DNA from: Streblospio benedicti
Lineage: Eukaryota; Annelida; Polychaeta; Spionida; Spionidae
Direction: 5' to 3'
Assembly: GCA_019095985.1 (NCBI GenBank)
Contig: CM032661.1
Span: 28,918,251-28,982,250 of the forward strand
DNA: 64,000 nucleotides
The notes below the pieces were generated by a model that saw only the letters and a list, made by a program, of their open reading frames with translations, was not told where the DNA came from and ran no database searches. Below, piece by piece: positions 48,637-60,797 of this stretch. Position numbers and translations under genes: made by a program. The stretch's first letter is position 1. Each line of letters opens with the position of its first letter.

Positions 48637-49416
48637 CTGGTAACAATAATATGGCCATGTGTAAAACAACTATTGAGTAACAAGCTCTTGGACATTATTG
48701 GAGGACTGATTATCATTGTGACTCAAGGAAACATGCACGCTTGCACAGCTTTTTAGAAATGAGAACAAAAACTATCTATGAATATGTGGAGATTAAATAT
48801 AATGCTTATATATAATCCTTAAACATTATAATGAGTTTGTTCAACAATAGTTAAATGTAAAGTTTCAGTGAACCGACATGGATTTGTTTTTAGAAAATGG
48901 ATGTTTCTAATATAAAGACTAATCATATTTTGGCTACGCCTACGCAAGGATTCATAAACGCGTAATTTGTTTTGTTGTAAAGTTCTGATATTTGATTTAG
49001 ATAAGAGTCGTATGTTTATTGCAGTATAACTTACACACGCAGTATCCATAGTCGGGAACGAGCACATATCCGCTCTTGCAAGTGAGACACTGATCCCAAC
49101 CCCAGGAACACTGTACACATCCATCGTCACAAGCTGCAAAATAATAGCAAGAATTTCCAAACCCCATCAGGTTAGAATGTTGGAACATTGTAACTAGGAC
49201 AGTTACGGGGATAGTTATTATACATAAAGCCTCTGTATCGTGGAATGGCATGGAATGGACGTAGTAGATCTTGTCTAGCGTATGGGGTTAGTGCTGGCGG
49301 CATCGGTCACAAAGCCCATCTATTTAAACATTGGGACTCAGTGATCTAATCTTAGTTCTAGAACATTATACAATATGATATATATGTGTTTCCCAGTGCT
49401 TGCGGAAACATTTTCA

Positions 49417-49453
<37 letters not shown>

Positions 49454-50404
49454 AGCAAGCATATTTCTACCAACGATAGATATAGCTGAAGACAGGTTTT
49501 ACAACCCTAAGTTTCCATTTGACTATATCAAGTGGCCCTAGCGGGACTCGAACTCACGACCCCAAGGTTGTGAGACCAGAATGATACCATCATCCCAAGC
49601 AGCGAGCTGTTTCTCACGTCTTTTTAGCAAGCATATTTCTACCAACGATAGATATAGCTGAAGACAGGTTTTAACCCTAAGCTTCCATTTGACTATATCA
49701 AGTGGCCCTGGCGGGACTCGAAGTCACGACCCCTTGATATACGGCCACTTGATATAGTCAAATGGAAGCTTAGGGTTGTAAAACCTGTCTTCAGCTATAT
49801 CTATCGTTGGTAGAAATATGCTTGCTAAAAAGACGTGAGAGAGAGAAGAAAGAAGTGTGAAAATATTATACAATATATTCGAAAGTGTTTTCCCTCCAAG
49901 TTTACTTGTGGATTCAATTTCATTGGTTTCTCTCTCTCTCGCTCTCTGTGTTTTCTATGGCAAAGAAGCTCATACCACTGTAATGGCTTTGCAGTAAAAC
50001 CTGTCTTCAGCTATGCCCATACAGTGGTAGGAGCTTGTTTGCCATAGAAAACACAGAGATGGGAGAGATGGAGAGAGAGATGGAGATAGATAGATAGAGA
50101 TGGAGATAGAGATGAAGAGAGAGAGATGGAGAGAGAGAGAGAGAGAGAGAAGAATGAAATTATACAAAATAGAGATATGAAAAAAAAGTACCTGCTCAAT
50201 TTCCACACTTGCTGAGCCCCCGCGGTTTGGCTGTGCGACTTGAGATGTGTTCCTACATGCTGTCTATCCATAATCTTAGTCCTAAAAATGATAAAATATA
50301 GAGATATGACAAAAGGTACCTTGCAGCGGCCACTCGTCCTGGAACCAGAACGCTGCTGCCTGCTGCAAACCAAGACACGCCAAGAGGAAGACTGACAACT
50401 TCAT
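48518..50404 (-). CDS. small secreted Cys-rich protein, three exons
   Basis: Complete gene on the minus strand. CDS exons are 50404-50320, 49133-49035 and 48636-48518, all joined in phase 1 with standard GT/AG sites, giving 100 residues. Residues 1-18, MKLSVFLLACLGLQQAAA, form a signal peptide with likely cleavage before FWFQDEW. The mature part holds two Cys modules, one per exon: CDDGCVQCSWGWDQCLTCKSG ending in YCV, and SCDPNCAVCTEF with CDQCSAEYALTPEGEC. The CxxxCxxC...CxxC...GY...C spacing is that of furin-like or growth-factor-receptor Cys repeats, so a disulfide-rich extracellular protein is likely. I know no named orthologue. A TATA box lies about 37 bp before the ATG, implying a very short 5'UTR and regulated expression. 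Intron 1 carries large inverted repeats. Confidence 0.85.
49035..49133 (-). CDS. Cys-rich gene, exon 2 (first Cys module)
   Basis: The acceptor TTTTGCAG and the donor GTAAGT are both strong. The 99-base exon is symmetrical (phase 1 at both ends), so it can be duplicated or skipped without changing frame. It encodes the module from CDDGC to YCV. Confidence 0.87.
49419..49448. repeat. (CT)n microsatellite
   Basis: Dinucleotide run directly before the tRNA-like repeat units. A reciprocal (GA)n tract lies at 50059-50152. Confidence 0.9.
49449..49839. repeat. tRNA-like SINE units forming a 95-bp hairpin in intron 1
   Basis: Unit 1 (49449-49620) and unit 2 (from 49621) are direct repeats starting TTTTTAGCAAGCATATTTC. 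On the minus strand unit 1 contains GTGAGTTCGAGTCCC, a pol III B box in a tRNA-like context. A third copy is inverted: 49613-49707 pairs with 49743-49839 almost perfectly (a 2-base indel), with a 35-base loop. The inverted copy ends at the exact unit 1/unit 2 junction, so it arose after the direct duplication. Confidence 0.85.
49943..50061. repeat. second inverted repeat in intron 1
   Basis: CTCTGTGTTTTCTATGGCAA at 49943 has its reverse complement TTGCCATAGAAAACACAGAG ending near 50058. Pairing continues through the inner GCTC and ACCACTGTA stretches, giving arms of about 40 bp. The spacer includes ACCTGTCTTCAGCTAT, also found in the neighbouring SINE-like units. Confidence 0.75.
50059..50152. 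repeat. GA-rich microsatellite
   Basis: Impure (GA)n and (GATA)n tract. Confidence 0.85.
50320..50404 (-). CDS. Cys-rich gene, exon 1 (signal peptide)
   Basis: The ATG at 50404 opens the 28-codon signal peptide exon, ending CAA G|GTACC. An in-frame reading continues upstream without another well-placed Met. The TATA box position supports this start. Confidence 0.82.
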
Positions 50405-50440
50405 GATGAACCGCTTTGGCCCGCTGCGTGTGGGACTTGC

Positions 50441-50450
50441 GTATATATAG
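50441..50450 (-). promoter_or_regulatory. TATA box of the Cys-rich gene
   Basis: CTATATATAC on the minus strand, about 37 bases upstream of the ATG. A start site about 30 bases downstream would leave a 5'UTR of roughly 10 bases. Confidence 0.6.
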
Positions 50451-50599
50451 TATAGGCAGGCCCACCATGTGTGACTAGTGTATCTCACGGTTGTCACATT
50501 ATACTGACGGATGTGAGGACTAATTGAACGTAATCCCTTTGTAGTTCTAGAGTTATTGGCATATTCATGACTATATATGTGCAAGTTTAATAAACAATG

Positions 50600-53500
50600 C
50601 TTTCAAGTTGATGTAATGCTAGTCATGGTAATGTCGTCAGTGGATGTGGTGTGAAGTTGTGCCATCGATAGCTGTGCATGAAAATGTTTGAACAGAACTT
50701 TTAGTGATAGTTTCAATATTTATTGGAAAATGGAAGTTCATAAGGGAAAAATCAATTTTCAGCTTTGTAATGTTATGTCAGCAAGAGAACACACCCCGTG
50801 TGAAATACGGTACACTTTAATTTGTAACCCCAACCCCCTAACCCCTAACCCCAGGTGGTGCATTATAGCATCCCCTGGTGTTATCCCACGGGTTCCACGA
50901 CATCACTTCAATTGCCAACTAGTATCATAGCCAAGCCTGTCTCAAAGACAAATATCATACATTATTAACACCACAAGCATTAAGAACCAAAGTAACGGCT
51001 TCCTTAATGTCCCCACGCCGGCCCCTGACAAAAGCCCATACATCACAGCACGTCCCCGGTGTACTGTGGGCAAGCAGCCGGGTGCACCAAGGTCGTTCAT
51101 CATGCTCAGAGAACGGTGTTGTGTGGACGGTGTTGTTTTGAGTAATGAGGCAGGTCAGGTGACAAACCTCATCATGCGTACAGGGGGTGTACGTGCACTG
51201 ACTGGAGAGTCCGGTCTGTTTGCGGAATGACGCAAATGGAATTACATGGAAATACACACCAGTGCATCTCATTTGGCTGGAAGCTGGTGTTTACAAATAC
51301 AGGGTGCCCGTACGTGGAGAAGCCTTATTTATGATGACAACTGGTAATCGGGGAGACTCTTATGCGCTTGCCTTCCGTATAAATTATAATGCAAAAATGC
51401 TACTCTAACACCAACATGCCAATGATTGGGACATACCCCCCAAACACGCAGTCACATTCTCTCATTCAAATGTCCCTAAAAGCGAGTTTCCTATACTTCA
51501 CCACTGAATATAACAAACATCCCAAGCCATCACGTGCATTTTGTAATAGGGTAAGGAGGTGCATATGGATTTCTGGATCAATACCCGCCAGGACTTACAT
51601 TCTTTTTGCCATCTTTGCCATATTACATGTACGAATGCAACGTGTACAATGTACACGTACATCTAATCTATATATGGCGATTCACGTCCAGAGGGCTGCA
51701 ATATCCCACACGTACATGGATGGTGTGTGTGTCCTGTAGTCCCTTGTTTGGTTTGTCCCACAATGATAGATGTTTCTACTGTTTGAACGCCGCTGTTCAC
51801 ACATATTTAGATGTCGAGTGCAAATAAGTACCAGGCATTTATTAACGCGAGTGTATTGCACAATGTGTTTGAGGAAACACAACAAAAATCCATTTGTGTG
51901 TTTGCATCAAAGCTGTCTACTTATTCTAATATATAGTGTTCACTACAATGGCATAGAATTTGTACAAACAGCCGACTGGGAGAGTGTATAAAGTGTACAA
52001 CACAGTGTACGCATGCTGAAACATTAAATTGATGAGTTATAATATGTATAGACGTGTCATGAAAACAAACATTTATCAGCTAGTTCTCCACTGAGGATCG
52101 TATCCCCGGATAAGCCCATTAGTGATATATTACAGGGAATCCTTTATGATGTTGTCTCTCCTCTTTAACTATATCGTGCAAATCAGAACATCAAAGCACC
52201 TTGAGTGGTGTCTTTGATGACAATCGGGCGTACCGAGGAGGCCTGTCGTTGGCCAATAATCGAGGTTGCTGTTCTTTGAAACAGTACTTGCATTTATTGT
52301 TGGGTATTCAACAAGGCTTTAAGACTACTGGATGTTATGAGAAAGAGAACGGCTTGAAATGCAGATTTAAAGTATCATAGTATGTGTTGGATTAATGGCC
52401 GCCTCATACACGAAGTGGACATTCTACCTGCATCTGACCATACAGCCGTTGGGGCGGATACAGAATAGCATATGAATCCTGCCAAAGATGAAAGGTGCCA
52501 ACACATCTCAGTTATCGATGAGGTCCATTGAGAACAAACGTAACCAGAACTTGACCATTCCATCAGTTGCACCGCACGCGCACACTCAGACATCGCGTGT
52601 CACATTCGGTGGCAGGCGTCCGACACCCTGTTATATCGCCCGCGGTCTCCTCACAGAGGTGAAACCGCCACATCACACGTCAAAACCTGGATGAGGATTT
52701 GGCGCGCGTGTAGTTACAGAACTTAACATTGTGGTGCACTGTTCTACATGTATGTCTATATTTCGGTGCCATTACATCAATGCAAAATAATGTATATAGA
52801 GTTGAAGTTCTTGGTGGCTGTAGGTAATTAAAGAAAACGCATTTACATATTGAGTGCCGTGATTACTGTATTGAACATTACTTCAGTTAAATAGCAATTA
52901 TATGACCCGAAAATAAACAGAACAGCCAGGTGTCATTGGTATGTTGATGCATTTCTGTTTAGGTTGTAAACAAACTGAAGTGATGTGCGTGATATGACAG
53001 TCTGTCAACATTAACCTTTTAAAAATCCCAACGCCAGATCCAGGAATACACGATACACTATGTTGAAATGCGTACGGAACGTGCGCCCACATTTAGTTCG
53101 CCAGTCAAAATGATTAAAACATAGACGGTTAAACGAGGTCCGTCGATCTCTCAGTATAAACAATTAGTGTTCTTTCATAAGCATCGTGCTATGAACCTCT
53201 TTCTCCTTATATCATAACGGACTCAACACCCCGAACCACCTTCACACGTTTGTCCTCAGAAACCCACTAAATATTGATGATTTCTATTACAGGAACCAAT
53301 ATCCGACCCCCTGAGAAATTCGTGAGAAATGAATGAGCGTCAGGTGACATTCCACTTCCAAATATAGACGTTTATTGGCATCGGTCCTGTCATTTCACTT
53401 ACGCTAAGCCATATTAAGAACCTCTTAAGCTTTTAATACATTACTAAACTTTATGCATTATTCATTATAAATGCTGCATTTTACCAACAATGATCAAGTG

Positions 53501-54000
53501 TCAACAACAACAAATATAGTTCGCACTGATCGACGGGACGGTAACACTTGAAGTCTCAAAAGCGAGGTTTTGCAGAATTTGGGCTCTGTATCTTCTTTTT
53601 CGTCCAATCATGTGTGTCTTAATATTTTCCCTATAGTGAAGCCTGTCCACGTGGAAACCTCTGCACAGCGGACACCAGTCTTGCGTGGATACATTTGACG
53701 TACATGTATGTGGATACATTTAATTTCTCCTGTATATATCAGGCACTTGTCTTAGGTGGATCTCAATAACTTTGGTTACACAATGGAATAAGTTATATAA
53801 GCCTAGATAAACAAAACCACAAATCGACGCACATCACTTCCAAGCTCACATTCTTAGAATCATTGCTCAACAATTTACCATACATGGGCTTCAGACAGTA
53901 AAATCAAGCAGCGAGTGGATATTGACAAGTTCACTGACCTCATTTCAGCTGCAAAGATCATAACAGAATTTGTGGCCCCGCCAATTGCATTGATCACGGG
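50600..54000. other. no supported gene
   Basis: A telomere-like CCCCTAACCCCTAACCCC stretch of under 25 bases lies near 50829. Frames at 51389-51739 and 52488-52694 are open but have no recognisable domain. Confidence 0.4.
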
Positions 54001-54010
54001 CCTTTGAACA

Positions 54011-54058
54011 CGGAAGTGCTATGGGAAGTGCCGGGGCATGCTGGGTAATCATGGCGGC
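54011..54058 (+). promoter_or_regulatory. housekeeping-type promoter: ETS, ZNF143-like and YY1-like sites
   Basis: CGGAAGTG (54011-54018, ETS) and GGGAAGTG are followed by GGGCATGCTGGGTAATC (54034-54050). The reverse complement of the last, GATTACCCAGCATGCCC, fits the ZNF143/SBS motif. ATCATGGCGGC (54048-54058) fits YY1. In animal housekeeping genes these three commonly cluster at the start site, with YY1 just downstream. A CpG-rich stretch and a good splice donor at 54165 follow on the + strand. Confidence 0.55.
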
Positions 54059-54146
54059 AACCCGTGCAATGCAATTACGCAACGCCACTATCGCAGATAG
54101 TAAACAACTTTGTTTTGCCACTCAGTAGGCCTAATAACGTAACAAG

Positions 54147-54414
54147 ATGCTGGTTGAAGGTCCTGTGAGTTTTTTACCGTCTCAATAGGCACTACTAAAG
54201 TAGGTATGTAGTTATTGACGTGCCACTTACTTCAACGTCGTTATTATACGTTATAGCTAGACTACACACAATGCCTCTTAGAAAATTACATAAATACCAA
54301 CGCTACTAATAAATATTCTTTCCATATTGTTTCCATCCCTACTAATATTCTCTTACACAGCGATGGAAATTGTGCAGAACGCCAACCTCTTGTATGGACA
54401 GTGAATTAAAATGA
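54147..54414 (+). CDS. candidate first exons of an unrecognised gene
   Basis: Downstream of the promoter motifs, AAGATG at 54147 opens MLVEGP and meets the donor GTGAGT at 54165 in phase 0. A textbook acceptor follows, with branch site TACTAAT and TCTTACACAG ending at 54360. Joined, the frame gives RWKLCRTPTSCMDSELK and a TGA at 54412-54414; a donor-like GTAAGC sits at 54419. The resulting peptide is only 23 residues, so either translation starts elsewhere (ATGGCGGCAACCC at 54051 is an alternative) or exon 2 is used differently. The splice signals are better supported than the protein. Confidence 0.3.
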
Positions 54415-54419
54415 CGAAG

Positions 54420-56340
54420 TAAGCCTATTGATAAAAATCAAAGTGAACTAATAACGTTGAAGTAGAATTACTTGCGTTGCGCAGAGTTGCAAGTTCCTGC
54501 CTTTTGAAATTTATATGTCCGCTAACATACTGAGTTCTTAACCCAATCGTAACTTGACAAATATAATTATAGTTTCATATGATGTAAACATTCTCGCACC
54601 TGCAGCTTACATTATAGAATTATTTATTGAAGTCAGCAACACTTTATCAAAATGGACGTGTTTCACGGTCAAGAGAGAAATGTTACAACAATAGACCGAC
54701 ACTTGGCGTCCTCGGATGTCCATTATTCTGCGGCTCACTTATCTTGTACATAACTTTCCATTACTTGGTGATGTACAAAATATGGACGCCATACATCATG
54801 TGCCACTGCTCTCAGAAGTTTATGTGTATGTTTTTTGTCTTTTTGTATGAATAACAAATAACTCTTTTGTGTCCTCGGAATAGGACTATGTATTATTCAC
54901 CTTTATTGCTGCAGGTGCCAACGCTCACGTTTAACATTTTCAAGTGTAAATTTGTCTTGCTCAACAATATTCAACTGGATTTCAGTTTGTTGATTTCGTT
55001 TTCTGTATAATGAAACAATGTTCACTGATCTAGAGCATTCGCAAGTAGAGCAACTTCTGCAAGAAGACCACCCCTAATGAAAACACTTAAGGTCTGTCCA
55101 CCTGATAATCTACATCGTAAATATAGAGGTTCTAATATGAGTCCAGCACCCAGGCTGCAATGCCTCCTCTCCCACAAAAGCACTACGACCCCCACTACAC
55201 ATCATCACCACCCCTCCCTCATTGTGTTTATGATGATGATGTTCTATGGAAAAGCCTCGCACGCACCATAAATCCCTCGTGGCACGGATACAACCGCGAC
55301 ATTGAGAGGTCAGCGTGACCTTTTAGCCAGCCATTTGTCCACTGGTTTGTTTATGGGGGTGCGGCCGTGAAATGGTGCCCCGTATGTCCCTCGAGACATC
55401 CAGTAATTGTTATTTCACAATGACATGCTACTGTGATCAATATGGGGTTAGTTGAAAAATCACTATAAACTATCACCTATTTAGCTGTTTGTTGCACGTT
55501 GTTAGTATTTAAGCATGGTCCAGATAGAGCATACAGCTCGTAACATTTATGATACAGGATAAAGTGCAAGGATAAAAATGGCAATAAATGGGATCGTAGA
55601 TATGTACACAGCACGTCTTATCACGGGTTATGATATGCTCAAGTATGCCCGAGATTCACTCATGACACTCATATAATTCACCATTGACCAGGGCATGTCG
55701 TCCGACAGTGATTCTTTCACGCAAATACCGGGAAGTATTCATTCATCTGGCTTGTAAATTGGTGAGGAGAGTTTGTACGGAAAGGGGCTCACATAGAATA
55801 GCCAGGATTTGTTTTGATTTCTATTATTTACACAAATCATATGAATGGTATTTGACAAGATATACAATACACAATGTTACTTATATAAATGTGATACCAT
55901 TACATGTTGGCATCATTGGTGTAGCATCATGCTCTAATCTTGTTAGAGCCTCTCTTAATTTGATTTATGCAAGAGTATAGATTGCCTTCAAGTATTGTAA
56001 CCCTATACTACATGTAGTTCATGATATATATTTGATATACATGTACCATGGTACGTACATGATTTAATTTGCTGCTATTTAATTTTGCTCATATTTCTAT
56101 TTTCAGGTAAACATGATTCGTGAGCAAGCTAGATAAGGTGGTATGCTGAATAACAGTAAGCTCTCTCATTCTCTTATTGGTGATTCTTATTGATCATGAT
56201 GACATATATGTAAACCGTGTAAAGATAGGGCACGAATTACCTGTTCATCAATACCTCTAGTTAACATCCACCGTTGGATTTGCATTAGGTATGAAATTAG
56301 CAGAATTGAAACTGGTACATCTAGACTATTAGACAATAAT
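54420..56340. other. no supported coding exon
   Basis: A good acceptor, CACCTTTATTGCTGCAG, ends at 54915 and is followed by about 31 open codons. It might belong to the gene starting near 54.1 kb, but the peptide is not recognisable. Confidence 0.3.
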
Positions 56341-56354
56341 CGACAAAAAAGACT

Positions 56355-56538
<184 letters not shown>

Positions 56539-57980
56539 AGGGGTCGGGATTGGGGGACGGCGCAAAGAGAAAGTGATCTGATCTGTTGGTGATAAAAACG
56601 CCCACGTGCAACAATGCACTGGTGGAGTGATCTCCTTGATGAATACAAATCCTGGAAATATTTACTTTTGATTTCTGAACCTCTGTACACATATCAAATG
56701 CTGCCAAGATTTCATTTTCAATATTTGCTCTACATTAAGTAGCATTAAGTTCTATCCGTATCAAAGCGATTGAACTGGCTGTGAAAACACGACAGGCTAA
56801 GATTTTGCCAATTACTCAAAGGTTTCAATGGCCACAAAAAAGCAATACATTTCTCATTGAATGTTGATGTTGCATAGAGTGGAATGTTTGGTTGCAATTC
56901 AGCATTCATCTGTGTTTACACAAAGTTGCATCCCAATGTTTATTGCACTTGTTAGAATACAAATTCTGGGGTAATTGTGCCCTTCAGTTTGGCCTAGCTC
57001 GTTTTTGAACCCAGAAACCACTATCCCAAAACATTGCCGAGAATCAAATTTCAATCAGTCGTGATCTCGTCGTTGCTAGCCTGTTGTTAAATTGTCGCTT
57101 TATAGATGCGTTACTCAGGGATAGACAATTCTATTGATCTCTTACCGAAGTGCAAAAAGGGGGACTGTAAATTCGTAACTGTCAAACGGAGATTGTTTAT
57201 AGCTACTTGACCTTGATTTGCTACTTCTAGAGGAACACAAGTGCACATTTGTGGGGATCGGGGTGGGTGGGGGATATGCAGCCGTTGAATTGTGTATGGC
57301 ATGGGGCAAAATATTTAAAAAGGCTTAAAAGGCCTAATTCATTCATGTGATATCATGGGTAGAAGGTGGGGGAGGGGTGTGTGTGTGTGAACCTTGCGAT
57401 ATGGAAAAAAAGGTGCAGACGATTGCTTTATGTGTGGGGGTGCGGGCATCTTGCCGTAGCAAGGTAACATCAATCAAATATTATAGAAAGAGGTTCTGAG
57501 GAACTCATGAATTGGTGAAGATGGGGTGGGGATGGGGGCAAAAATGTGGGATGTGAGATTTCCTTAGTCAGGTACAGCAAACCATTGAGGCCATTAAAGG
57601 ACACCTGTCTTCAGCTTAAGTGTGAGAGTGGTAGAGGGGAGGTCAGAGTGACAATCAGACAATAGCAAAGGAAATGATTATAGCAGTGCAGGAATCTGTC
57701 AATTGTGGTAAAATGGGATAGGAGATGGGAAGTTCCTCGCGCCTATTGGTGGTATACGCACACCCAAACAGCATTTTCTAACACGCAGCTATTCACATTC
57801 TTAATGTAGGCCTCTACACAGCCAATTTACCCTCTTGACAAATGTTGTACTCAGTATCAAAAAAAAGTTGACCGACTTTCCCACAAATATAAGAAAGGTG
57901 AATGGCTCTCACTGATGTACAGTACATCGTATATTGCAAAATTGGCCATATTTGATGGAATCGATTTAGTGGAAAATGCA

Positions 57981-58132
57981 CTGGCAAATCCAGTTTTTGG
58001 AAAATGTGTGTGCGCTTAAGTGGATCTGATGAGTTTTGTACACGCTATCGATAGCAGACATAGTAAAAAACTCACAAAAATATAATAAATTGGTGGAAAA
58101 GGGAATGGATTGCCCCTTCTAGATCTACATAT
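57981..58132 (+). mobile_element. MITE of the GGCAGATCCAGG family, diverged
   Basis: TGGCAAATCCAG on the left, the interior TATCGATAGCAGACATAG and CTAGATCTACATA on the right match 42594-42752 with many substitutions. Confidence 0.55.
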
Positions 58133-58144
58133 AGACTGCACACA

Positions 58145-58270
58145 ATAGTGTTCACTCCACAGACTTGTATCCAGTCACAGAGCAGTTTGCAGTGCACGGC
58201 TATGGGCGAGTTTGCTCAACACCCACCATCAGACCCGACTGCGACTAGAAACGAGTCCAAATCCCCACCC
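58145..58270 (-). mobile_element. tRNA-derived SINE copy
   Basis: Plus-strand CACAGAGCAGTTTGCAGTGC and GAGTTTGCTCAACACCCACC match the reverse complement of the SINE at 10305-10500. ACTAGAAACGAGTCC lies at the position of the B box. Confidence 0.6.
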
Positions 58271-58639
58271 ACACATTACTTTACAGACAGGATTACAACA
58301 ACAATTACATTGGTGTAACAAATTCTTTCTTTACAATGAAAAAACCAGCGTGGTTCTGTCTTCATCTTTATATCCTGCAGATCCGTCTTATATGGCATAT
58401 GGTACGGAATGATACGGGCGAGGCTTTGTCTCCATGGGAACAATGGATTAGCACACGAGGGTGAAGTGATGCGGTACAGATTCCGGCTGCCATGCTGTTA
58501 TAAACACCATTAGGCCTCCTTCAACTAAAGTCACCAGCAATTAGGGTAGAAGAAGGCTTGCTGCTCAGATTACACAGCGTAGGAGTAGATTCAGTTAAAA
58601 TACACCAATGAGATGATATGCCATACATGATACACGTAT

Positions 58640-60790
58640 AGTCGAGCTTTTTTAACTCTAAAAATCTAGTAAGAGTAGAGTAAAATTTGAAAATCAAGTA
58701 TATCGGTAACCTCAAGATTCTAGTAAATACAGGGATTCATAGTATAAAGCAATATGGAGGATATTATCTATTGCTAGAGCTCTCTATAAGTTCGAATTAT
58801 CCAAGTGAAAAGGGTTTCACTGTAAGTAATACAATGTTGTTAATACAGTGAAACAATATCCAGTTTTACTACAATCAACGGGGCTAGCAAGTCAGCATGT
58901 GGGCAATTTCTACTCACAAAGCCCACTACATCCCGTGGAACAACTCGCAATTCTTGTTGACATTTACTAAGTCTGCTGTAGTCCTACAATATTGCCATTT
59001 TAATGTGTCAAAACACTTGAAAAGTGAGTGAACCTGTGATTAATTGCTCGTTCTTGACTAGTTCCTAGACAATGCGAGAGTATGAGTGCGCAACAGAATA
59101 CATGTACATGTATATTCTACGTTCACTTTTTATTAAGACATGTAATTATAGGCTTTGTTTAATGATTTTAATTTAAGCTTATACAATTAAAATGTTATTT
59201 AGTGACACATATTTAGAGAACTAATTTGAATTAATCACAACAATAGGCCATTTCTTACATGTTCCTGATTGAGCACCATCTGTGTAGCTCTGATGATTTA
59301 TTTCGCATAATGTATATATGGTAAGGTATAAAGTACGAAATACTGATGGTAAAAATTGGCCAAACAAACTTTTGATAAAACAACGATTTTGAAATTAAAG
59401 CTGTTATTGACAAATCGTAGCATTGTAAACATAGTTAATTGGCACAGTGTCATGATTGTGTCTGAATTCACAAATATGTTATAAAACACATAATAATCTT
59501 TTTCCTATGAATGTATTTGTCTGCTACTGTAAACATTAAGTAAAAATTCTTGAATGAATAATAGTAACCGTCTGACTGGGGCTTCACATAGTCATCAGTA
59601 ACAGCCGAGCACAAGTGTAGTACAATGTCCCGATGGTGACAGTTCATTTGCTGGCCTCTTCTTGAATCACCACAAGACGAATCAAAGCACTCAAACGCCA
59701 ATCTGATGATCTTTTCTTTGCATGTTCATTCTCCGTGATTCAGTGATTCAGGCGAGAGGTGAGTCTGGGCAGTTGAAGGATTATTCGGGATGGAACCATC
59801 CATCTAACAGTTTGTATTAATTGCCACTTTGTCAGGGGAGCAGCATATGCGCTGCGTTGCTAATTATTGTAAGATTTATTGAGGTATTATGATTGTTCAT
59901 GCAACAACAGAATCGTTCATCTGTACACAGGACTAATCATAATGTTATGATCAGATTGCAAACGTAACTCCCTTTCTTTCAAAACCATACCGTCAGGGGG
60001 TTGTTGGAAAGGGTTAGGGGAATGCACTTCAGGGATCTCAAGAGTTTCATATGCCCCGTGGAAAGATGGTTAGCGGAAATGGCAAAAACGAAACAGCATC
60101 ACCATAAAGTACGCCCCATGCTGCTGAATTGAGGTTTGACACCCGTACCTATGCAATATATATTACCTGCATCATACACACAAAGTCACTTCCTTATCCA
60201 CCAAACATTTTTATTGTTATTCCGCACAAGAGATCTCTCATCTCGCCTTAACGAATACCCGGGTTTCTGCCGGCGAGATTGTATAGTGTCGCTGCTGAAA
60301 GAAACCTGGGACCAATCTATCCTCGCCCAGGTGATGTATGTTCACGATAAACAATGATGAAGCGAGCGGCAAATAGACGTAAATGTAAACTGTGAAACAC
60401 TGAGTCTTTCAAAAATATATATATTTAAATCATTCTCTTCTCGTCGAGAGTGTACGAGTGAAAGTTTTCTGATACATGTGATATGTAGTTCTAGTTGCGA
60501 GTTATCCCGATACAATACAGCAAATTAATTTGATACTAATCTCGATCAACCAAACTATGTGGTGTCTGCACTCACTTCATGATTCAAAAGAGAGTCTGGT
60601 TGAACAAGGCTAATTTAACGCTAGAACTTCTACGATGAACGTAAAGGAAACGAACGTTACGCGAGTTGCAACGTACGGGAATAACGTATAACGTTAAACA
60701 ATTACCCTAGCTCATTGCTAAGCAAACATAAAATAACTTCAACAAATCGAATATTTTTTAAAAAGCTGACTTATACAATCCTCCAACAAA
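58640..60790. other. no supported gene upstream of the 131-residue ORF
   Basis: AT-rich with short frames. A TATA-like ATATATATATTTAAAT lies at about 60413-60430, 370 bp before the next gene's ATG; no start site can be fixed. Confidence 0.35.
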
Positions 60791-60797
60791 TTCCAAG

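Noticed and set aside
49480-49610. Possible true tRNA gene on the minus strand
   Set aside because: A B box and tRNA-like arms are present but the acceptor and D stems do not pair well and the unit is repeated with a non-tRNA body, so it is SINE-like.
50829-50850. Telomere-like CCCCTAA repeats
   Set aside because: Under 25 bases and impure; not an interstitial telomere array.
53501-53719. Minus-strand WCPLCRGFHVDRLHYRENIKT, zinc-finger-like
   Set aside because: Cys/His spacing does not fit C2H2 or RING, and there is no supporting exon structure.
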